Of a DNA stretch of 64,000 bases, positions 16,366-26,032 are shown in pieces. Below the pieces are notes generated by a model. It was given only the letters and a program-made list of their open reading frames with translations, made no database searches and had not been told where the DNA came from. Position 1 is the first letter of the stretch, and each line of letters starts with the position of its first letter. The position numbers and the translations under genes were made by a program. The DNA comes from Candidatus Gastranaerophilales bacterium. Lineage in GTDB: Bacteria > Cyanobacteriota > Vampirovibrionia > Gastranaerophilales > Gastranaerophilaceae. The stretch spans positions 124,001-188,000 of the forward strand of contig CANQNW010000001.1 of assembly GCA_947625305.1 (NCBI GenBank), written 5' to 3'.

Positions 16366-17400
16366 TTATTCAATATTGAAATTTTTTATTAAATAAGCCT
16401 TGCCTTGTTTATTATTATAAAAATCATAGTTTATAGGCTGGTCATCTATTTTATTTCTTGATAAAGCAATATAATTCATACCTGTATCTTTAGAATTATA
16501 AGAAATACTATTACTAACAGTTCCGTCTGGCATGTATTTTTTTATATGAATACCTTGATGAGTAGGATCAAATGCAACCCAGCCGTATCTGTCAAAATAA
16601 ACCTCGACCCAGGCATGCGGAGTGTATTGTTCTCTTAAAATATCCCCTGAAACAATTCTGGCCGGAATATTTTTTGCCCGGCAAATTGCTATCATAGCTG
16701 CTGCGTATTCACTACATTTACCTTGTTTCCTTTTAAGCGCCTGTTTTGCGCCAATATTACCCTTAACTGAAGTATATTTAATATTTTTTTGAAGGTATTC
16801 ATATATATTTTGCAGGATTTCTTCTCGGGTATTTCCTTGTATCTTATTTGCTATATCAATTATGTAATTATCATTTGATTCAATCAATCTTTCAGGCTTT
16901 AAATATAAACTTAAATCTGTTCCGGGAGCGGTATTTCGATTATATTTTTCAGCTTCTGTTAAATCATATGTTCTTACTTTAGCACTACCTTCAAATGTTA
17001 TTATCTTTTGTCCCGAAGACAAGTCATTAAAAATATATTCTGCAATACGACCATTAGGAGTATCATAATATTTTTGAGGTTGTTCGGAAATTGATGTTAT
17101 ATCAATATATTGTTTTCCTTCTTCATTAACAGGAATAGGCATTTTGAAATTTAAAGATTTTAAAGCCCCTTTTATATTAATAGTATAAGTATATTTAAAC
17201 TTATAATTTTTAAAATCCGCCATATTATCAGCAATATTATTTTCTTTTACAGCTTTAACCTGAGTTGTTTGTTTAATTTCTTCATTGTTACTGACAGAGT
17301 TAGCAGTATTATCTTTTTGACTAAATAATAAATAACAAAAAACAGCTCCAATTAACAAAACAATACAAAATAAGATTTTATTAATTAAATTCAAATTCAT
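16366..17400 (-). CDS. Transglutaminase-like domain protein, membrane anchored
   Basis: 344 residues. One N-terminal hydrophobic helix (about 7-26, FCIVLLIGAVFCYLLF) anchors it, followed by a linker and a beta-rich region. The C-terminal transglutaminase-like domain has the Cys-His-Asp triad in order: C229 in GKCSEYAAAMIAICRAKNIPARIVSG, H262 in PHAWVEVYF and D278 in AFDPTHQ. Such domains act as cysteine proteases or cross-linking enzymes; the substrate is not predictable. Most of the protein should face the periplasm. It lies alone between two tRNA genes. Confidence 0.85.
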   Translation of the reverse strand: MNLNLINKILFCIVLLIGAVFCYLLFSQKDNTANSVSNNEEIKQTTQVKAVKENNIADNMADFKNYKFKYTYTINIKGALKSLNFKMPIPVNEEGKQYIDITSISEQPQKYYDTPNGRIAEYIFNDLSSGQKIITFEGSAKVRTYDLTEAEKYNRNTAPGTDLSLYLKPERLIESNDNYIIDIANKIQGNTREEILQNIYEYLQKNIKYTSVKGNIGAKQALKRKQGKCSEYAAAMIAICRAKNIPARIVSGDILREQYTPHAWVEVYFDRYGWVAFDPTHQGIHIKKYMPDGTVSNSISYNSKDTGMNYIALSRNKIDDQPINYDFYNNKQGKAYLIKNFNIE

Positions 17401-17468
17401 AACTTTCCTTTAAATTATTATACAGATATTTTAAAAAATTTTCCGATAATATTCAATAAATGAAATAA

Positions 17469-17497
17469 TTGAAAAAAAATTATATTTAAGCTAATAT
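17469..17497 (+). promoter_or_regulatory. Promoter of tRNA-Leu
   Basis: TTGAAA (17469-17474), 17-bp spacer, TAATAT (17492-17497), 20 bp before the tRNA. Confidence 0.5.
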
Positions 17498-17517
17498 AAG
17501 CAGGAGCGATGAAAAAA

Positions 17518-17606
17518 GCCGATGTGGCGAAATTGGTAGACGCATCAGACTCAAAATCTGACGCAGCTCACCCTGCGTGCCGGTTCAAGTCCGGCCATCG
17601 GCACCA
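17518..17606 (+). tRNA. tRNA-Leu (anticodon CAA)
   Basis: 89-nt class II tRNA with a long variable arm. Acceptor GCCGATG/CATCGGC, anticodon arm TCAGA-CTCAAAA-TCTGA giving CAA (reads TTG), T arm CCGG-TTCAAGT-CCGG, and encoded ACCA 3' end. Confidence 0.95.
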
Positions 17607-17607
17607 T

Positions 17608-17637
17608 AAAAAGACCTTTTAAATAAAAGGTCTTTTT
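17608..17637 (+). terminator. Terminator after tRNA-Leu
   Basis: AAAAAGACCTTTT pairs with AAAAGGTCTTTTT around a short loop, ending in a T5 run. Palindromic A/T flanks make it usable from both sides. Confidence 0.85.
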
Positions 17638-17738
17638 AATTTTATCAAATATAATCCGGTGCAAAATCATAATAGATATTTCAATATTTTATCGTATCCG
17701 CTAGAAAATTTTATTAATTAGTATGCAAATTGCACTTT

Positions 17739-18680
17739 TTACATTTTCAGTTTTTTTATTAAAATTGGGGTTAATTCTTTCCAGACCTTTTTATTTGGAT
17801 GGGTATCATATTCAGAATTATAATATTCTAATGAAAATAGATTTTTATTGGTCAAATCACTAACAGAAATAACCTTTATACCAAGTTTTTCAAATTGTTT
17901 CTGTTTCGGCAAGGTCCAAACAGAATAATTTAATATTATAAATTTTGAATTTGGATAAAGTTTTTTTAATTCAACATAAGATTGTTTAACTATTTCGTAA
18001 AATAATTTTTCCCTATCGGCACTACAGATATAATAAGGCATATAGGATTCAATAAGTCTGTATACATAAGAATACGTCTGATAAAAATTTGGTTTTTTAA
18101 GTATCAATTCTCCTGTTTTTTTATCAAATACATATTTTACCAATACCTTATGTAAAAAAGGCCAGCATCTGAACATCAAAATTCTGTTGATATGATCATC
18201 TATGTAAATGTATATTATATATTCGGCATCATTAACAATATTTTTACATTTTTTTGTTTGAATATCATAAAGCATCATTTGTGGTCCGCTTCCTCCAATA
18301 GCTCTATTATATATATTGCGTTTCGTTAATTTAGCAAGTACACCTCCTAATGATTCTTCATTAGAAAGTCCATCACCATAGGCAAATGAACCGCCATAGA
18401 TTAAAACAGATTTTTGATTGTTATTATCAAAAATAAATGGTTTTCTAAAATAATATTCGTATTTTTGAGGATTTTGTTCCCTTAATGTTTTTGGAAAATA
18501 TATATTTACTAATTTTAGGTGATTGTTCTTTATCAAACTGTATAATTCTTCTTTATAATTATAAGAAAGAATTAAAATAGACAATAATTCAAGGAATAAG
18601 TAAATTATTATTATGATAACAACATTAATAAATACAATTTTTCTTTTTTTACACATACATTTCCGGAAAAAGTATAACAT
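17739..18680 (-). CDS. SGNH-hydrolase-like membrane-anchored protein
   Basis: 313 residues, not matched to a named family. An N-terminal basic stretch (MCKKRK) and one hydrophobic helix (about 14-35) suggest a type II membrane protein. The outer part has SGNH-like blocks: GGSFAYGDG (block I serine), AIGGSG (block II-like) and DTHPNKKVWKEL near the C-terminus (DxxH, block V). AlgX/SGNH-like proteins acting on surface sugars have this layout. The enzyme class is inferred from these motifs only. Confidence 0.55.
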   Translation of the reverse strand: MLYFFRKCMCKKRKIVFINVVIIIIIYLFLELLSILILSYNYKEELYSLIKNNHLKLVNIYFPKTLREQNPQKYEYYFRKPFIFDNNNQKSVLIYGGSFAYGDGLSNEESLGGVLAKLTKRNIYNRAIGGSGPQMMLYDIQTKKCKNIVNDAEYIIYIYIDDHINRILMFRCWPFLHKVLVKYVFDKKTGELILKKPNFYQTYSYVYRLIESYMPYYICSADREKLFYEIVKQSYVELKKLYPNSKFIILNYSVWTLPKQKQFEKLGIKVISVSDLTNKNLFSLEYYNSEYDTHPNKKVWKELTPILIKKLKM

Positions 18681-18758
18681 AAAATAAATTGCAATACTTA
18701 TTACTCAATATTTCAATTAAATTAAAGATAAAGTTGTCCGAACAAAATTTTATGCAAT

Positions 18759-19817
18759 TTACTGCATTTTCATCTGTTTTTCTTTGTTTAATTTATTAAT
18801 TTTATCTGCGGTAAATACTGATAATACAGGTAAAATTGCATAATAAAGAATGGCAAATATAATTGTCGGTCTTAAAACGTTTATTCCCTGAATATATTTT
18901 GTTAATTTCGGATCATTAATATTGGCATTTTTAAATTTTTCAATAAAATCAGAAGAATTTTTTTGAATAAACTTATCAATTTTATATCCGAGCAGAATAC
19001 TTAAAGCTGTTGAAATTGCTTTGTTATATATAAGCGGATTTTTTCTGTTTTCATCTATTTTTTTAGATTTTTTTGTACGAACTATAAAAGAACCTGCCAG
19101 CAGGACATCTGTTGCAATTGATAGATTTCTGGCTATATTGGCATCATTTGAACTATGTTTTTGAACAAAATTTTGAAATGTATTTGAATTAAAAATAGCA
19201 CTAACACTTTTTGCGGGAATATCTTTTAAGCCTTTAAAGCTGACAGGCTCATCATAAAACTGCTTAAATACAGGATTATATGTTTTAGGATATTTATAAT
19301 TTTCTATTTTCTTCGTATTTTGTTTTGGATTTTTAGAAGGAGAAATCAAATTCATAATAAAAGGCATAAGAGCAACTGCAATTAATGATTTTGGAACAGC
19401 CGTTAAAAATCCCGTTGAAAGCTTAATTAATTGAGAAGCAAATTTATAGTTTTTAGAATCAACTAAAGCTTTACCTTTATCCTTCATTTTTGCAATAATA
19501 TCAGGATTTAAAAATTTGTCAGGATTTTTATCAATATTTTTAATTGCATTTTCAACAGGCAGAGCCACCGCCTCTGTTATTGCAAATTTAACAAGTCCTG
19601 AAGAAAAAGAATCAACAGCAGCATATTTTTTATTTTCTTTATCTGTTTTAGGTGTTAACAATATTGAAGCAGGTCTTATTACAGAGGACATAACAAGAGT
19701 TGTACCCGCAATAAAAGAGGCGGGATGATTTGCAATAGTTTCCAGTCCTTTAAGAAGATACTTATTATTTAAAGCTCTTTTAAATGAAGTTGAAGAATTA
19801 ATCTGACTTAATTTCAT
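18759..19817 (-). CDS. Lineage-specific hypothetical membrane protein
   Basis: 352 residues with no recognised family. It begins MKLSQINSSTSFKRAL, a short N-terminal SFK motif also seen in other unrelated proteins here, and has a second PVSFKGLKD near residue 190. Several moderately hydrophobic helices (about 33-50, 130-155, 235-250, 315-340) suggest membrane association. It shares a 34-bp divergent promoter region with pnuC, where AATTATAATT offers a -10 box on both strands. No function can be assigned. Confidence 0.7.
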   Translation of the reverse strand: MKLSQINSSTSFKRALNNKYLLKGLETIANHPASFIAGTTLVMSSVIRPASILLTPKTDKENKKYAAVDSFSSGLVKFAITEAVALPVENAIKNIDKNPDKFLNPDIIAKMKDKGKALVDSKNYKFASQLIKLSTGFLTAVPKSLIAVALMPFIMNLISPSKNPKQNTKKIENYKYPKTYNPVFKQFYDEPVSFKGLKDIPAKSVSAIFNSNTFQNFVQKHSSNDANIARNLSIATDVLLAGSFIVRTKKSKKIDENRKNPLIYNKAISTALSILLGYKIDKFIQKNSSDFIEKFKNANINDPKLTKYIQGINVLRPTIIFAILYYAILPVLSVFTADKINKLNKEKQMKMQ

Positions 19818-19851
19818 TTTAAAAAATCCCTATTTAAATTATAATTTAAAA

Positions 19852-20550
19852 ATGAAACTTTTAAATTATATACAAACAGAATTAAATTATTTTAATAAAT
19901 ACGAGAAAATTTTATATTTATCCGTAATTTTATCGGTAATTATAATATCAATAGCGATAAAGGACAGTAAAATTGCAATAATTTCGGCAATATGCGGAAT
20001 AACATATACTCTATTAGCGGGGAAAGGTAAAGTATACTGTTATTATACAGGAATAATCGGAACTTTTTGTTATTGTATAATTGCGTATAAAAACGGGTTT
20101 TACGGGAATATGTGTTTATACGGATTATATTTTCTTCCTATGCAGATTATAGGTATCTTTAATTGGCGAAAGCATTTAAATAAAAAGACAAATGAAATAA
20201 TTAAAACAAAATTAAGCAATAAAGAAAGATTTTTATATTTTATAACAGGGATAATATTAACGGGTTTAATATATAAAATAATACTTATGTGCGGAGGAAA
20301 AAGTCCCATTATGGATGCTTTTAGTGTAGGCTTTTCGGTTCTTGGGCAGTATTTAACCCTAAAAAGATGTATAGAACAATGGATTATATGGTTTATTGTA
20401 AATTTAATTACTTTATTTATATGGTTAAATGCATATTTAAATGAATCTCATTGCTTTGCAACCGTCTTAATGTGGTTAATATATCTTATTTTAGCAGTAT
20501 ATTTTTATATTAAATGGAGAAAAGAAATAAAAAACGGGGCTGTTTTATAA
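19852..20550 (+). CDS. pnuC: Nicotinamide riboside transporter PnuC
   Basis: 232 residues with seven hydrophobic helices, the PnuC plan. Family features include AGKGKVYCYYTGIIGTFCYCIIAYKNGFYGNMCLYGLYFLPMQIIGIFNWRKH in the middle and EQWIIWFIVNL in the later helices. PnuC imports the NAD precursor nicotinamide riboside by facilitated diffusion. A -10 box (TATAAT, 19840-19845) ends six bases before the ATG, so the mRNA would be leaderless. The last codons and stop are part of a terminator hairpin that belongs mainly to the opposite gene. Confidence 0.88.
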   Translation: MKLLNYIQTELNYFNKYEKILYLSVILSVIIISIAIKDSKIAIISAICGITYTLLAGKGKVYCYYTGIIGTFCYCIIAYKNGFYGNMCLYGLYFLPMQIIGIFNWRKHLNKKTNEIIKTKLSNKERFLYFITGIILTGLIYKIILMCGGKSPIMDAFSVGFSVLGQYLTLKRCIEQWIIWFIVNLITLFIWLNAYLNESHCFATVLMWLIYLILAVYFYIKWRKEIKNGAVL

Positions 20551-20562
20551 AACAGCCCCGTT
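20533..20562. terminator. Terminator between pnuC and the nucleotidyltransferase gene
   Basis: A 14-bp perfect stem (AACGGGGCTGTTTT with AAAACAGCCCCGTT). On the minus strand it is followed by TTTTTT, so it mainly ends the 20580-22400 transcript. The pnuC stop codon is within the stem. Confidence 0.9.
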
Positions 20563-20579
20563 ATAAATATTATTTGGTT

Positions 20580-22400
20580 TTATGCCGCAGCGACATAAAT
20601 ATTACCTTGAATGTTATCAACAAAGAATTTTTCTTTGAATGAATCAAGAGATTTTCTTGCTTCAGGTGAATCATAAACTATACCCGTTTCAAGATCAACA
20701 TTTTTTCTAAAGTCATTAAGAAGGAATTCAGGGACTCCAAAGAATTTATTTTTAGAAGTAACTCCATTTTTTTGAGTTTGGTTAGCAACATCTCTAATTA
20801 AAGAGAGGAATGCTTCAGCTGTACCTAAATCTTCCCAAACAGCAGGTTTTCCGTCTTTTGCTTCTAAAGGAACGGTATATGCTTTAAGTTTATTTCCGTT
20901 TTCATCAAGAAGTTTACCTTCGTTAATTAATTCAACAATTTTAGGCATAACACTTCCGCCCAAGCCTGTTTTATCAGGCGATAATATTCCCATAGACATA
21001 AGAACTTTTGAAGCTGCAGAAGTCAAGAAATACATACCCGGATTTGCAAGATATACATTTTCATCTTTAGGATCTTTAGCTGTTTGTACTTTCGCCCATT
21101 GAGCCATTGCCTCGTCATATTCGCCCATTGCATTAAATTCATTTGGCATTGGTGCATCCGAAGTATATTTTGGTTTTTCTACAAAACTTTTAAGTAATAA
21201 ATTACCTTTTTCATCATCTTCAACCCCTAATAAACCAAAGGATTTAGCCCTTTCTGGGTTAACAGGATAATAAGGAATAATTAAAGCCGCATCCGGTAAT
21301 GTTTTTAAAGCATGATATACTCTTGAAATATCTGCATTAGTAAATATATCACCGTTAAGTATAATTAAATCTTTATCGTTTGGAATAATATCACGTTTAA
21401 GCCCTTCTGCTATAGCACCGCCGTCGGTCTTATATGCGGAAACTTGTTTTACATTATCACCCGATATTTCATGTTTCTGACTTAAATATGTTAAATTATC
21501 ATTTTCATTACCTGTTATTATTTTAGCAGAAGCCGCTAAATTAAGCGCAGTAGCGATTAAACGATATCTGTCATCCGTCGGCATTTTAGCGGAAGGTTTA
21601 TTTTCTTTTTCTCTTGTAATATTTTTAAATCTTTCACCAAACCCGCCTGCCGGAATTACAACAACGGGATCATTTTTTGCAACTTCGTCCGCAAAATCGC
21701 CGTAAACCGCTTCTTTTTGCAATCCTGAATTAAAATATTTGTTAACTGCAGCAAGGGTTCTGTCTTCTTTATTTAAAGTTGTAATTATAGTACTGCCTTT
21801 AAATGAAATACCTTTTTTTGAACCCGGGTTAGGATAGCAGGTTCCCGGCATTTTAATTTTAAAGTTTTCACCTTCCATTATACTTCCGGCATACATTTTT
21901 ATTGATTTTCCCTTTAATGACGAATCTTTAATGGTAATTTCAGGCATATATTTACCTTGTTTATATGTTATAACAGGCAGGCTAGTACCATTTCTATAAA
22001 ATTCACCCTCAAATATTTTATCACCTTTGTCATTTGTTATAAGATAGTTTTCTCTGTTGCCGTTTGTTGTTTTTTCTACATTTAAACCTGCAGCATTTAA
22101 ATTTTCTGTTCCCTGAGGCATTTTTTTCCTTGGAATATCTATATTTTCATTTAAATCTAATATATTAGGAATACGAATTTCTTCTTTAGTTATAAATGAA
22201 AATTCCAAATCGGATAAATTACTTGTATTTTGCAATCCTGCTTTAAATGAAATATTATTTAATGCTTTAAAGTAGGAATTACTTTCCCTCCCCGGTAATT
22301 GTGTTGATGCAGAATTAACATTTTTAAAAGTTGATACTGATTTTGCATTGTAATTTAATCTGTTAATTCTCGGTGAAACAGAATTTACTTTCTCTATCAT
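20580..22400 (-). CDS. Sugar-1-phosphate nucleotidyltransferase with lineage-specific N-terminal half
   Basis: 606 residues. From about residue 245 it is a nucleotidyltransferase: VVVIPAGGFGERF, ENKPSAKMP, LNGDIFTN, a FGLLGV segment and FVEKPKY are the nucleotide- and sugar-binding motifs of the NDP-sugar pyrophosphorylase family. The first ~240 residues are not recognised: they contain an SFK motif (NNISFKAG, near 50) and a beta-rich segment. The sugar cannot be determined. Standard enzymes of this family are about 250-350 residues, so the N-terminal module is an unusual addition. A strong terminator follows the stop. Confidence 0.78.
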   Translation of the reverse strand: MIEKVNSVSPRINRLNYNAKSVSTFKNVNSASTQLPGRESNSYFKALNNISFKAGLQNTSNLSDLEFSFITKEEIRIPNILDLNENIDIPRKKMPQGTENLNAAGLNVEKTTNGNRENYLITNDKGDKIFEGEFYRNGTSLPVITYKQGKYMPEITIKDSSLKGKSIKMYAGSIMEGENFKIKMPGTCYPNPGSKKGISFKGSTIITTLNKEDRTLAAVNKYFNSGLQKEAVYGDFADEVAKNDPVVVIPAGGFGERFKNITREKENKPSAKMPTDDRYRLIATALNLAASAKIITGNENDNLTYLSQKHEISGDNVKQVSAYKTDGGAIAEGLKRDIIPNDKDLIILNGDIFTNADISRVYHALKTLPDAALIIPYYPVNPERAKSFGLLGVEDDEKGNLLLKSFVEKPKYTSDAPMPNEFNAMGEYDEAMAQWAKVQTAKDPKDENVYLANPGMYFLTSAASKVLMSMGILSPDKTGLGGSVMPKIVELINEGKLLDENGNKLKAYTVPLEAKDGKPAVWEDLGTAEAFLSLIRDVANQTQKNGVTSKNKFFGVPEFLLNDFRKNVDLETGIVYDSPEARKSLDSFKEKFFVDNIQGNIYVAAA

Positions 22401-22501
22401 TTTATATCCCTTTCGTTTATTTGATTCAAATCATGGATGCTGTTAATAATAATAACCGTAAAGATAGAATTTGCTATTTTCTTAATAAAAAGTAACAAGA
22501 A

Positions 22502-23569
22502 TTACTCTGATTTTTCTTCTTTTAAGGGGTTTTTTTTATTTAAATAACGTATTACCGGGTTTTCAATAATATGATAAGTAATAATACCGAATAAAATACA
22601 AATAATAAATATTATAGGATATACATAAAGTGCCGATATATTCCAAAAATATTTCCAGTACAATCTACACAAGAAATTAACAACAATAAAATGAGTTACA
22701 AAAATAGAATACGTATATTTACCTAAATGTACAAATATATTTTTATCCAAAAACCGGGAAACAAATCCTTTTTTATAGAGGAATAAAATAATGAGCGCCA
22801 TATAAACAATTATGAATATAAAATGATTGGTACATTTTACATCATGAAATGTTAAATTACTGATTACAAAATATAAGCATACAAATTCAAGTACGGAAAG
22901 AAATATTTTAGGAATAAGATTAAGTTTTACCGATTCAAATTTACATAAGTTACTTTTGTACCAATTCCCGATTAAATAACCAATACCTATTCCGCCCATA
23001 GCTCTCATTAATCCGAGATTAAAAACATGGTAATAGTTATCTGTCATTCCGTTAATAATACCGTGCCTTGCATCTAAGATAAATGAATAACAAAAGAACA
23101 CTGCCAATGCCGTAAATAAATTTACATGTTTAATGTCAAAATTTTTAACCAAATAAAAGTAAAAAGCAAGCACCCATAGTAAAGAAGAACAAAACCAATA
23201 ATGTCCTAAATAATTGATACTTTCAAGATTATTATGCAATCCGGTGCCTGATAATCCTAAAATCATATAAACAGTATTATATAAATTTAAATTAGTAAAA
23301 CCGAATAAAGAAAGTAATCCAATTAGAAGGATTGCAAAAATTAATACGGGATATAATCTTATAATTTTATGTTTTATAAACTCAAATAATGATATTTTTA
23401 AATTAAGTTTATATACAAAACAAAATCCGGCAATTATAAAAAACAAATCAACTGCTTTATTCCCGTTTTTAGTAACTTCTAAATCCGAATCATAAAGCAA
23501 ATGAAATAATATTATTGCCACACAAGCTATAATCCTTATAAAATCAATATTTTTTAGTTTCGCTTCCAT
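22502..23569 (-). CDS. Acyltransferase family 3 membrane protein (OafA-like)
   Basis: 355 residues with about ten membrane helices. The N-terminus KNIDFIRIIACVAIILFHLLYD carries the family-defining RxxA...H arrangement, with the catalytic-type histidine in FHLLYD. Such enzymes O-acylate surface polysaccharides or lipids using cytoplasmic acyl-CoA. The last cytoplasmic segment is basic and acidic mixed (YLNKKNPLKEEKSE). It lies near other surface-sugar genes (nucleotidyltransferase, GT8), which fits an envelope-modification role. Confidence 0.85.
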   Translation of the reverse strand: MEAKLKNIDFIRIIACVAIILFHLLYDSDLEVTKNGNKAVDLFFIIAGFCFVYKLNLKISLFEFIKHKIIRLYPVLIFAILLIGLLSLFGFTNLNLYNTVYMILGLSGTGLHNNLESINYLGHYWFCSSLLWVLAFYFYLVKNFDIKHVNLFTALAVFFCYSFILDARHGIINGMTDNYYHVFNLGLMRAMGGIGIGYLIGNWYKSNLCKFESVKLNLIPKIFLSVLEFVCLYFVISNLTFHDVKCTNHFIFIIVYMALIILFLYKKGFVSRFLDKNIFVHLGKYTYSIFVTHFIVVNFLCRLYWKYFWNISALYVYPIIFIICILFGIITYHIIENPVIRYLNKKNPLKEEKSE

Positions 23570-23581
23570 TATAACTCCGTT

Positions 23582-23890
23582 TTATTTAGCATAAATTAAA
23601 TATAAATTTTCATTTTTATGTATATCATAATTTAAATTATTTTCTTTAAGAATATTTTCAAGAATATCGAAATTAGTACATCTTAAGTAATATTCATTAT
23701 TTCTGCAAAAGAACCGCATTTTATTTTTTTAATAAAATTTTTTGTATAATTATCAACCATATTATAATAAATATTATCTATAGTATGAATATTAAAAGGT
23801 TTATTATAATTATAATAAGCATTATACCAATTAATATTATATAAAAATTCTTTAGTTGGCAAAAAATTAATAATATTTTTGCATAAATAT
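23582..23890 (-). pseudogene. Frameshifted gene remnant
   Basis: Reading the minus strand, one frame gives about 65 stop-free codons without a start (including FLPTKEFLYNINWYNAYYN) up to KKIKCGSFAE. The sense then continues in another frame (FCRNNEYYLRCTNFDILENI) to a stop at 23582. The switch lies near a T7 run at about 23725. The two parts look like one former protein, truncated at its 5' end by the divergent GT8 gene region. The family is not recognised. AT-rich DNA can give open frames by chance, so this is moderate. Confidence 0.5.
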
Positions 23891-23913
23891 AAAATTTAAT
23901 ATACTATAAGCAT

Positions 23914-24852
23914 ATGAAAAAATTTTTATATGTAATAACAATTTTATTAATAAGTACAATTTGCATATTAACGGCTATTAAATATAAAGATATAAATAAT
24001 TATATATTTTTTAAAAATCCCGTAAGGATAGTTTTAATAACCGATAATAAATATGTAAGACAAACAAGAACAGTAATAAGATCAATAAATGCAAATAAAT
24101 CAAAAAAAACGAATATTGAAGTTAATGTAATTGGTGTTGGATTAAGCAAACAAGATATAAAAAAAATAAAAAGTGAAAGTAAATTAAAAACAAAAATAAA
24201 AGTTATTCCTTATAAAATTGAAATTACTGATTTGCCCGGCGGGTCAAATCAAAATCCTGATGTAACTAGGGCTGATTATGCAAAATTCAAATTATGTTCA
24301 ATATTTCCCAATACAGAAAAAATATTATATCTTGACGGCGATATAATTGTTTTAAAGGATTTAAGTCAATTATACAATACAGATATAGAAAACTACTATA
24401 TTGCAAGTGTTGATGATTTAGAATGCGGCTGGGTTGATTACAGAGAAGAACGTTATTTTAACAATGGTGTAATGTTGTTAAACTTAAAAAAGATGAGAGA
24501 AGATAACATAGAAGAAAAATTAATTGACTATAAAAAAAATGATAAAATAAATCGTTTAATGACACAAGATGCGTTCAATGCGGTACTATATAAAAAAGTA
24601 AAATTTCTCCCAATAATATATGATACATTTGCTCAAGAGTATAATGACAAATATATATTAGAAATATTAAAAATTGTATTGAAAAACAATTTTGATGAAA
24701 AATTATATCCGTATAAAACCGCAGAAGAATATAAAAATGCGGTGGTCATATTACATTATACAGGTACGTATAATGTAAAACCATGGTTCGATTGGGCAGA
24801 TAAAAACAGTGAGTCTTCAAAAATATGGTATAAATATGCTCCAAAAGAATGA
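23914..24852 (+). CDS. Family 8 glycosyltransferase
   Basis: 312 residues. A short N-terminal hydrophobic helix (about 4-22) is followed by a GT-A fold: IVLITDNKYVRQTRTVIRSI at the start, RADYAKFKLCSIFPNTEKILYLDGDIIVLKDL in the middle with the metal-binding DGD (D141-D143), and the C-terminal VILHYTG with the family histidine. GT8 enzymes add galactose or glucose to lipopolysaccharide cores or related glycans with retention of configuration. The membrane anchor is atypical. It overlaps the following MFS gene by 17-44 bp. Confidence 0.88.
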   Translation: MKKFLYVITILLISTICILTAIKYKDINNYIFFKNPVRIVLITDNKYVRQTRTVIRSINANKSKKTNIEVNVIGVGLSKQDIKKIKSESKLKTKIKVIPYKIEITDLPGGSNQNPDVTRADYAKFKLCSIFPNTEKILYLDGDIIVLKDLSQLYNTDIENYYIASVDDLECGWVDYREERYFNNGVMLLNLKKMREDNIEEKLIDYKKNDKINRLMTQDAFNAVLYKKVKFLPIIYDTFAQEYNDKYILEILKIVLKNNFDEKLYPYKTAEEYKNAVVILHYTGTYNVKPWFDWADKNSESSKIWYKYAPKE

Positions 24853-26026
24853 TAAACCGTTAAATATATTAAATATAACAGTATTATTTCAACAGCAAAG
24901 GTATGTAATACCGGTATTATTTTTCTTTTATATTCAAAACGGATTAACTTTATCGGATTTTTTACTATTTCAGAGCATTTTTTATTTTACGGGATTAATA
25001 GCCGAAATACCGGCAGGATATATAGGTGATATATTTCCAAGGAAAAATGTATTAATTTTTTCATATTGTTTATTTATAGTAAGAATAATATTGTGGATTT
25101 TTTGTCCTAATTATTTAACAATAATGCTGGGCGAAATATTATACGGATTATCAAAAGCCTTCTATAGAGGGGTTTCTGACGGATATATTTATGATTATTT
25201 AAAAGAAAATAAAATAACAAAAGAGATGCTTCCAAAATATGGAAGATTTAATTTTTATATGTCAACGGGTTCAGCCGTAAGTTGTTTAATCGGAGCATAT
25301 TTGTACAGATATTTCGGGTTTACGGTATTATTAACACTTGAATTATGTTTTAATACTCTTGCGGTTTTAATGTTGTTTAATCTTCCAAAATTACCGCAAT
25401 ATAAAAAGAAAATTAAATTTAAACTTCATATATTGCGAATTTTTCACATTTGTAAAAGAGCTTTAAAAAATTCAAAAATAAATGTATATATGTTTTATAG
25501 TGCAATTTTAACAGGCATAACGAGCATATTTGTATGGATATTCCAGCCGTTTATGAAATCTGCCGGAGTACCGGTATTACTTTTCGGATATGTATATTTT
25601 ATAAATCATATATTAAGGGCAGTGGGTTCACTTAATGCAAATAAATATATAGAAAAATATTCTCTTGAAAAAGCGGGAGTACTTGTTTATATACTGTATT
25701 TTATTAGTTTTATATTACTTGTAAATGCAATAGAGATTAGCAATAAATATATTTGTATAACAACTGTTCTGTTTATTTGCATAGCCATAGGAATTCAAAT
25801 GGTATTTAATGTAGGAAGTTTATCAAGAATTCATAATCTAATACCATCAATATCAAGGGCAACAATGTCATCGGTAAACAGCATGCTGGCAGGATTATTT
25901 TCTGGTTTATTTTTAATGATATTTAAATTTTTGGTTGATTATCATTCTCAAAAAGCTGCAATAATATTTTTTATAATTATATTTATCGGAGCAATTATAC
26001 CTTTAAGAAAAATAATTCAAAATTGA
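24836..26026 (+). CDS. Major facilitator superfamily transporter
   Basis: About 396 residues from the chosen start (MLQKNDKPLN, 24836); an upstream ATG at 24809 would extend it by nine residues into the GT8 gene. Around eleven to twelve hydrophobic helices are visible. The loop between helices 2 and 3 reads GYIGDIFPRKN, a form of the MFS GxxxDxxGRR/K signature. The substrate is unknown. Its overlap with the GT8 gene suggests co-expression, perhaps export in the same surface pathway, which is inference. Confidence 0.8.
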   Translation: MLQKNDKPLNILNITVLFQQQRYVIPVLFFFYIQNGLTLSDFLLFQSIFYFTGLIAEIPAGYIGDIFPRKNVLIFSYCLFIVRIILWIFCPNYLTIMLGEILYGLSKAFYRGVSDGYIYDYLKENKITKEMLPKYGRFNFYMSTGSAVSCLIGAYLYRYFGFTVLLTLELCFNTLAVLMLFNLPKLPQYKKKIKFKLHILRIFHICKRALKNSKINVYMFYSAILTGITSIFVWIFQPFMKSAGVPVLLFGYVYFINHILRAVGSLNANKYIEKYSLEKAGVLVYILYFISFILLVNAIEISNKYICITTVLFICIAIGIQMVFNVGSLSRIHNLIPSISRATMSSVNSMLAGLFSGLFLMIFKFLVDYHSQKAAIIFFIIIFIGAIIPLRKIIQN

Positions 26027-26032
26027 TAATTT

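Noticed and set aside
15960-16396. Overlapping ORFs of 120-140 codons on both strands across the tRNA-Gly tail repeats
   Set aside because: They consist of two copies of the same non-coding unit and read through a tRNA gene; strands give mirror ORFs.
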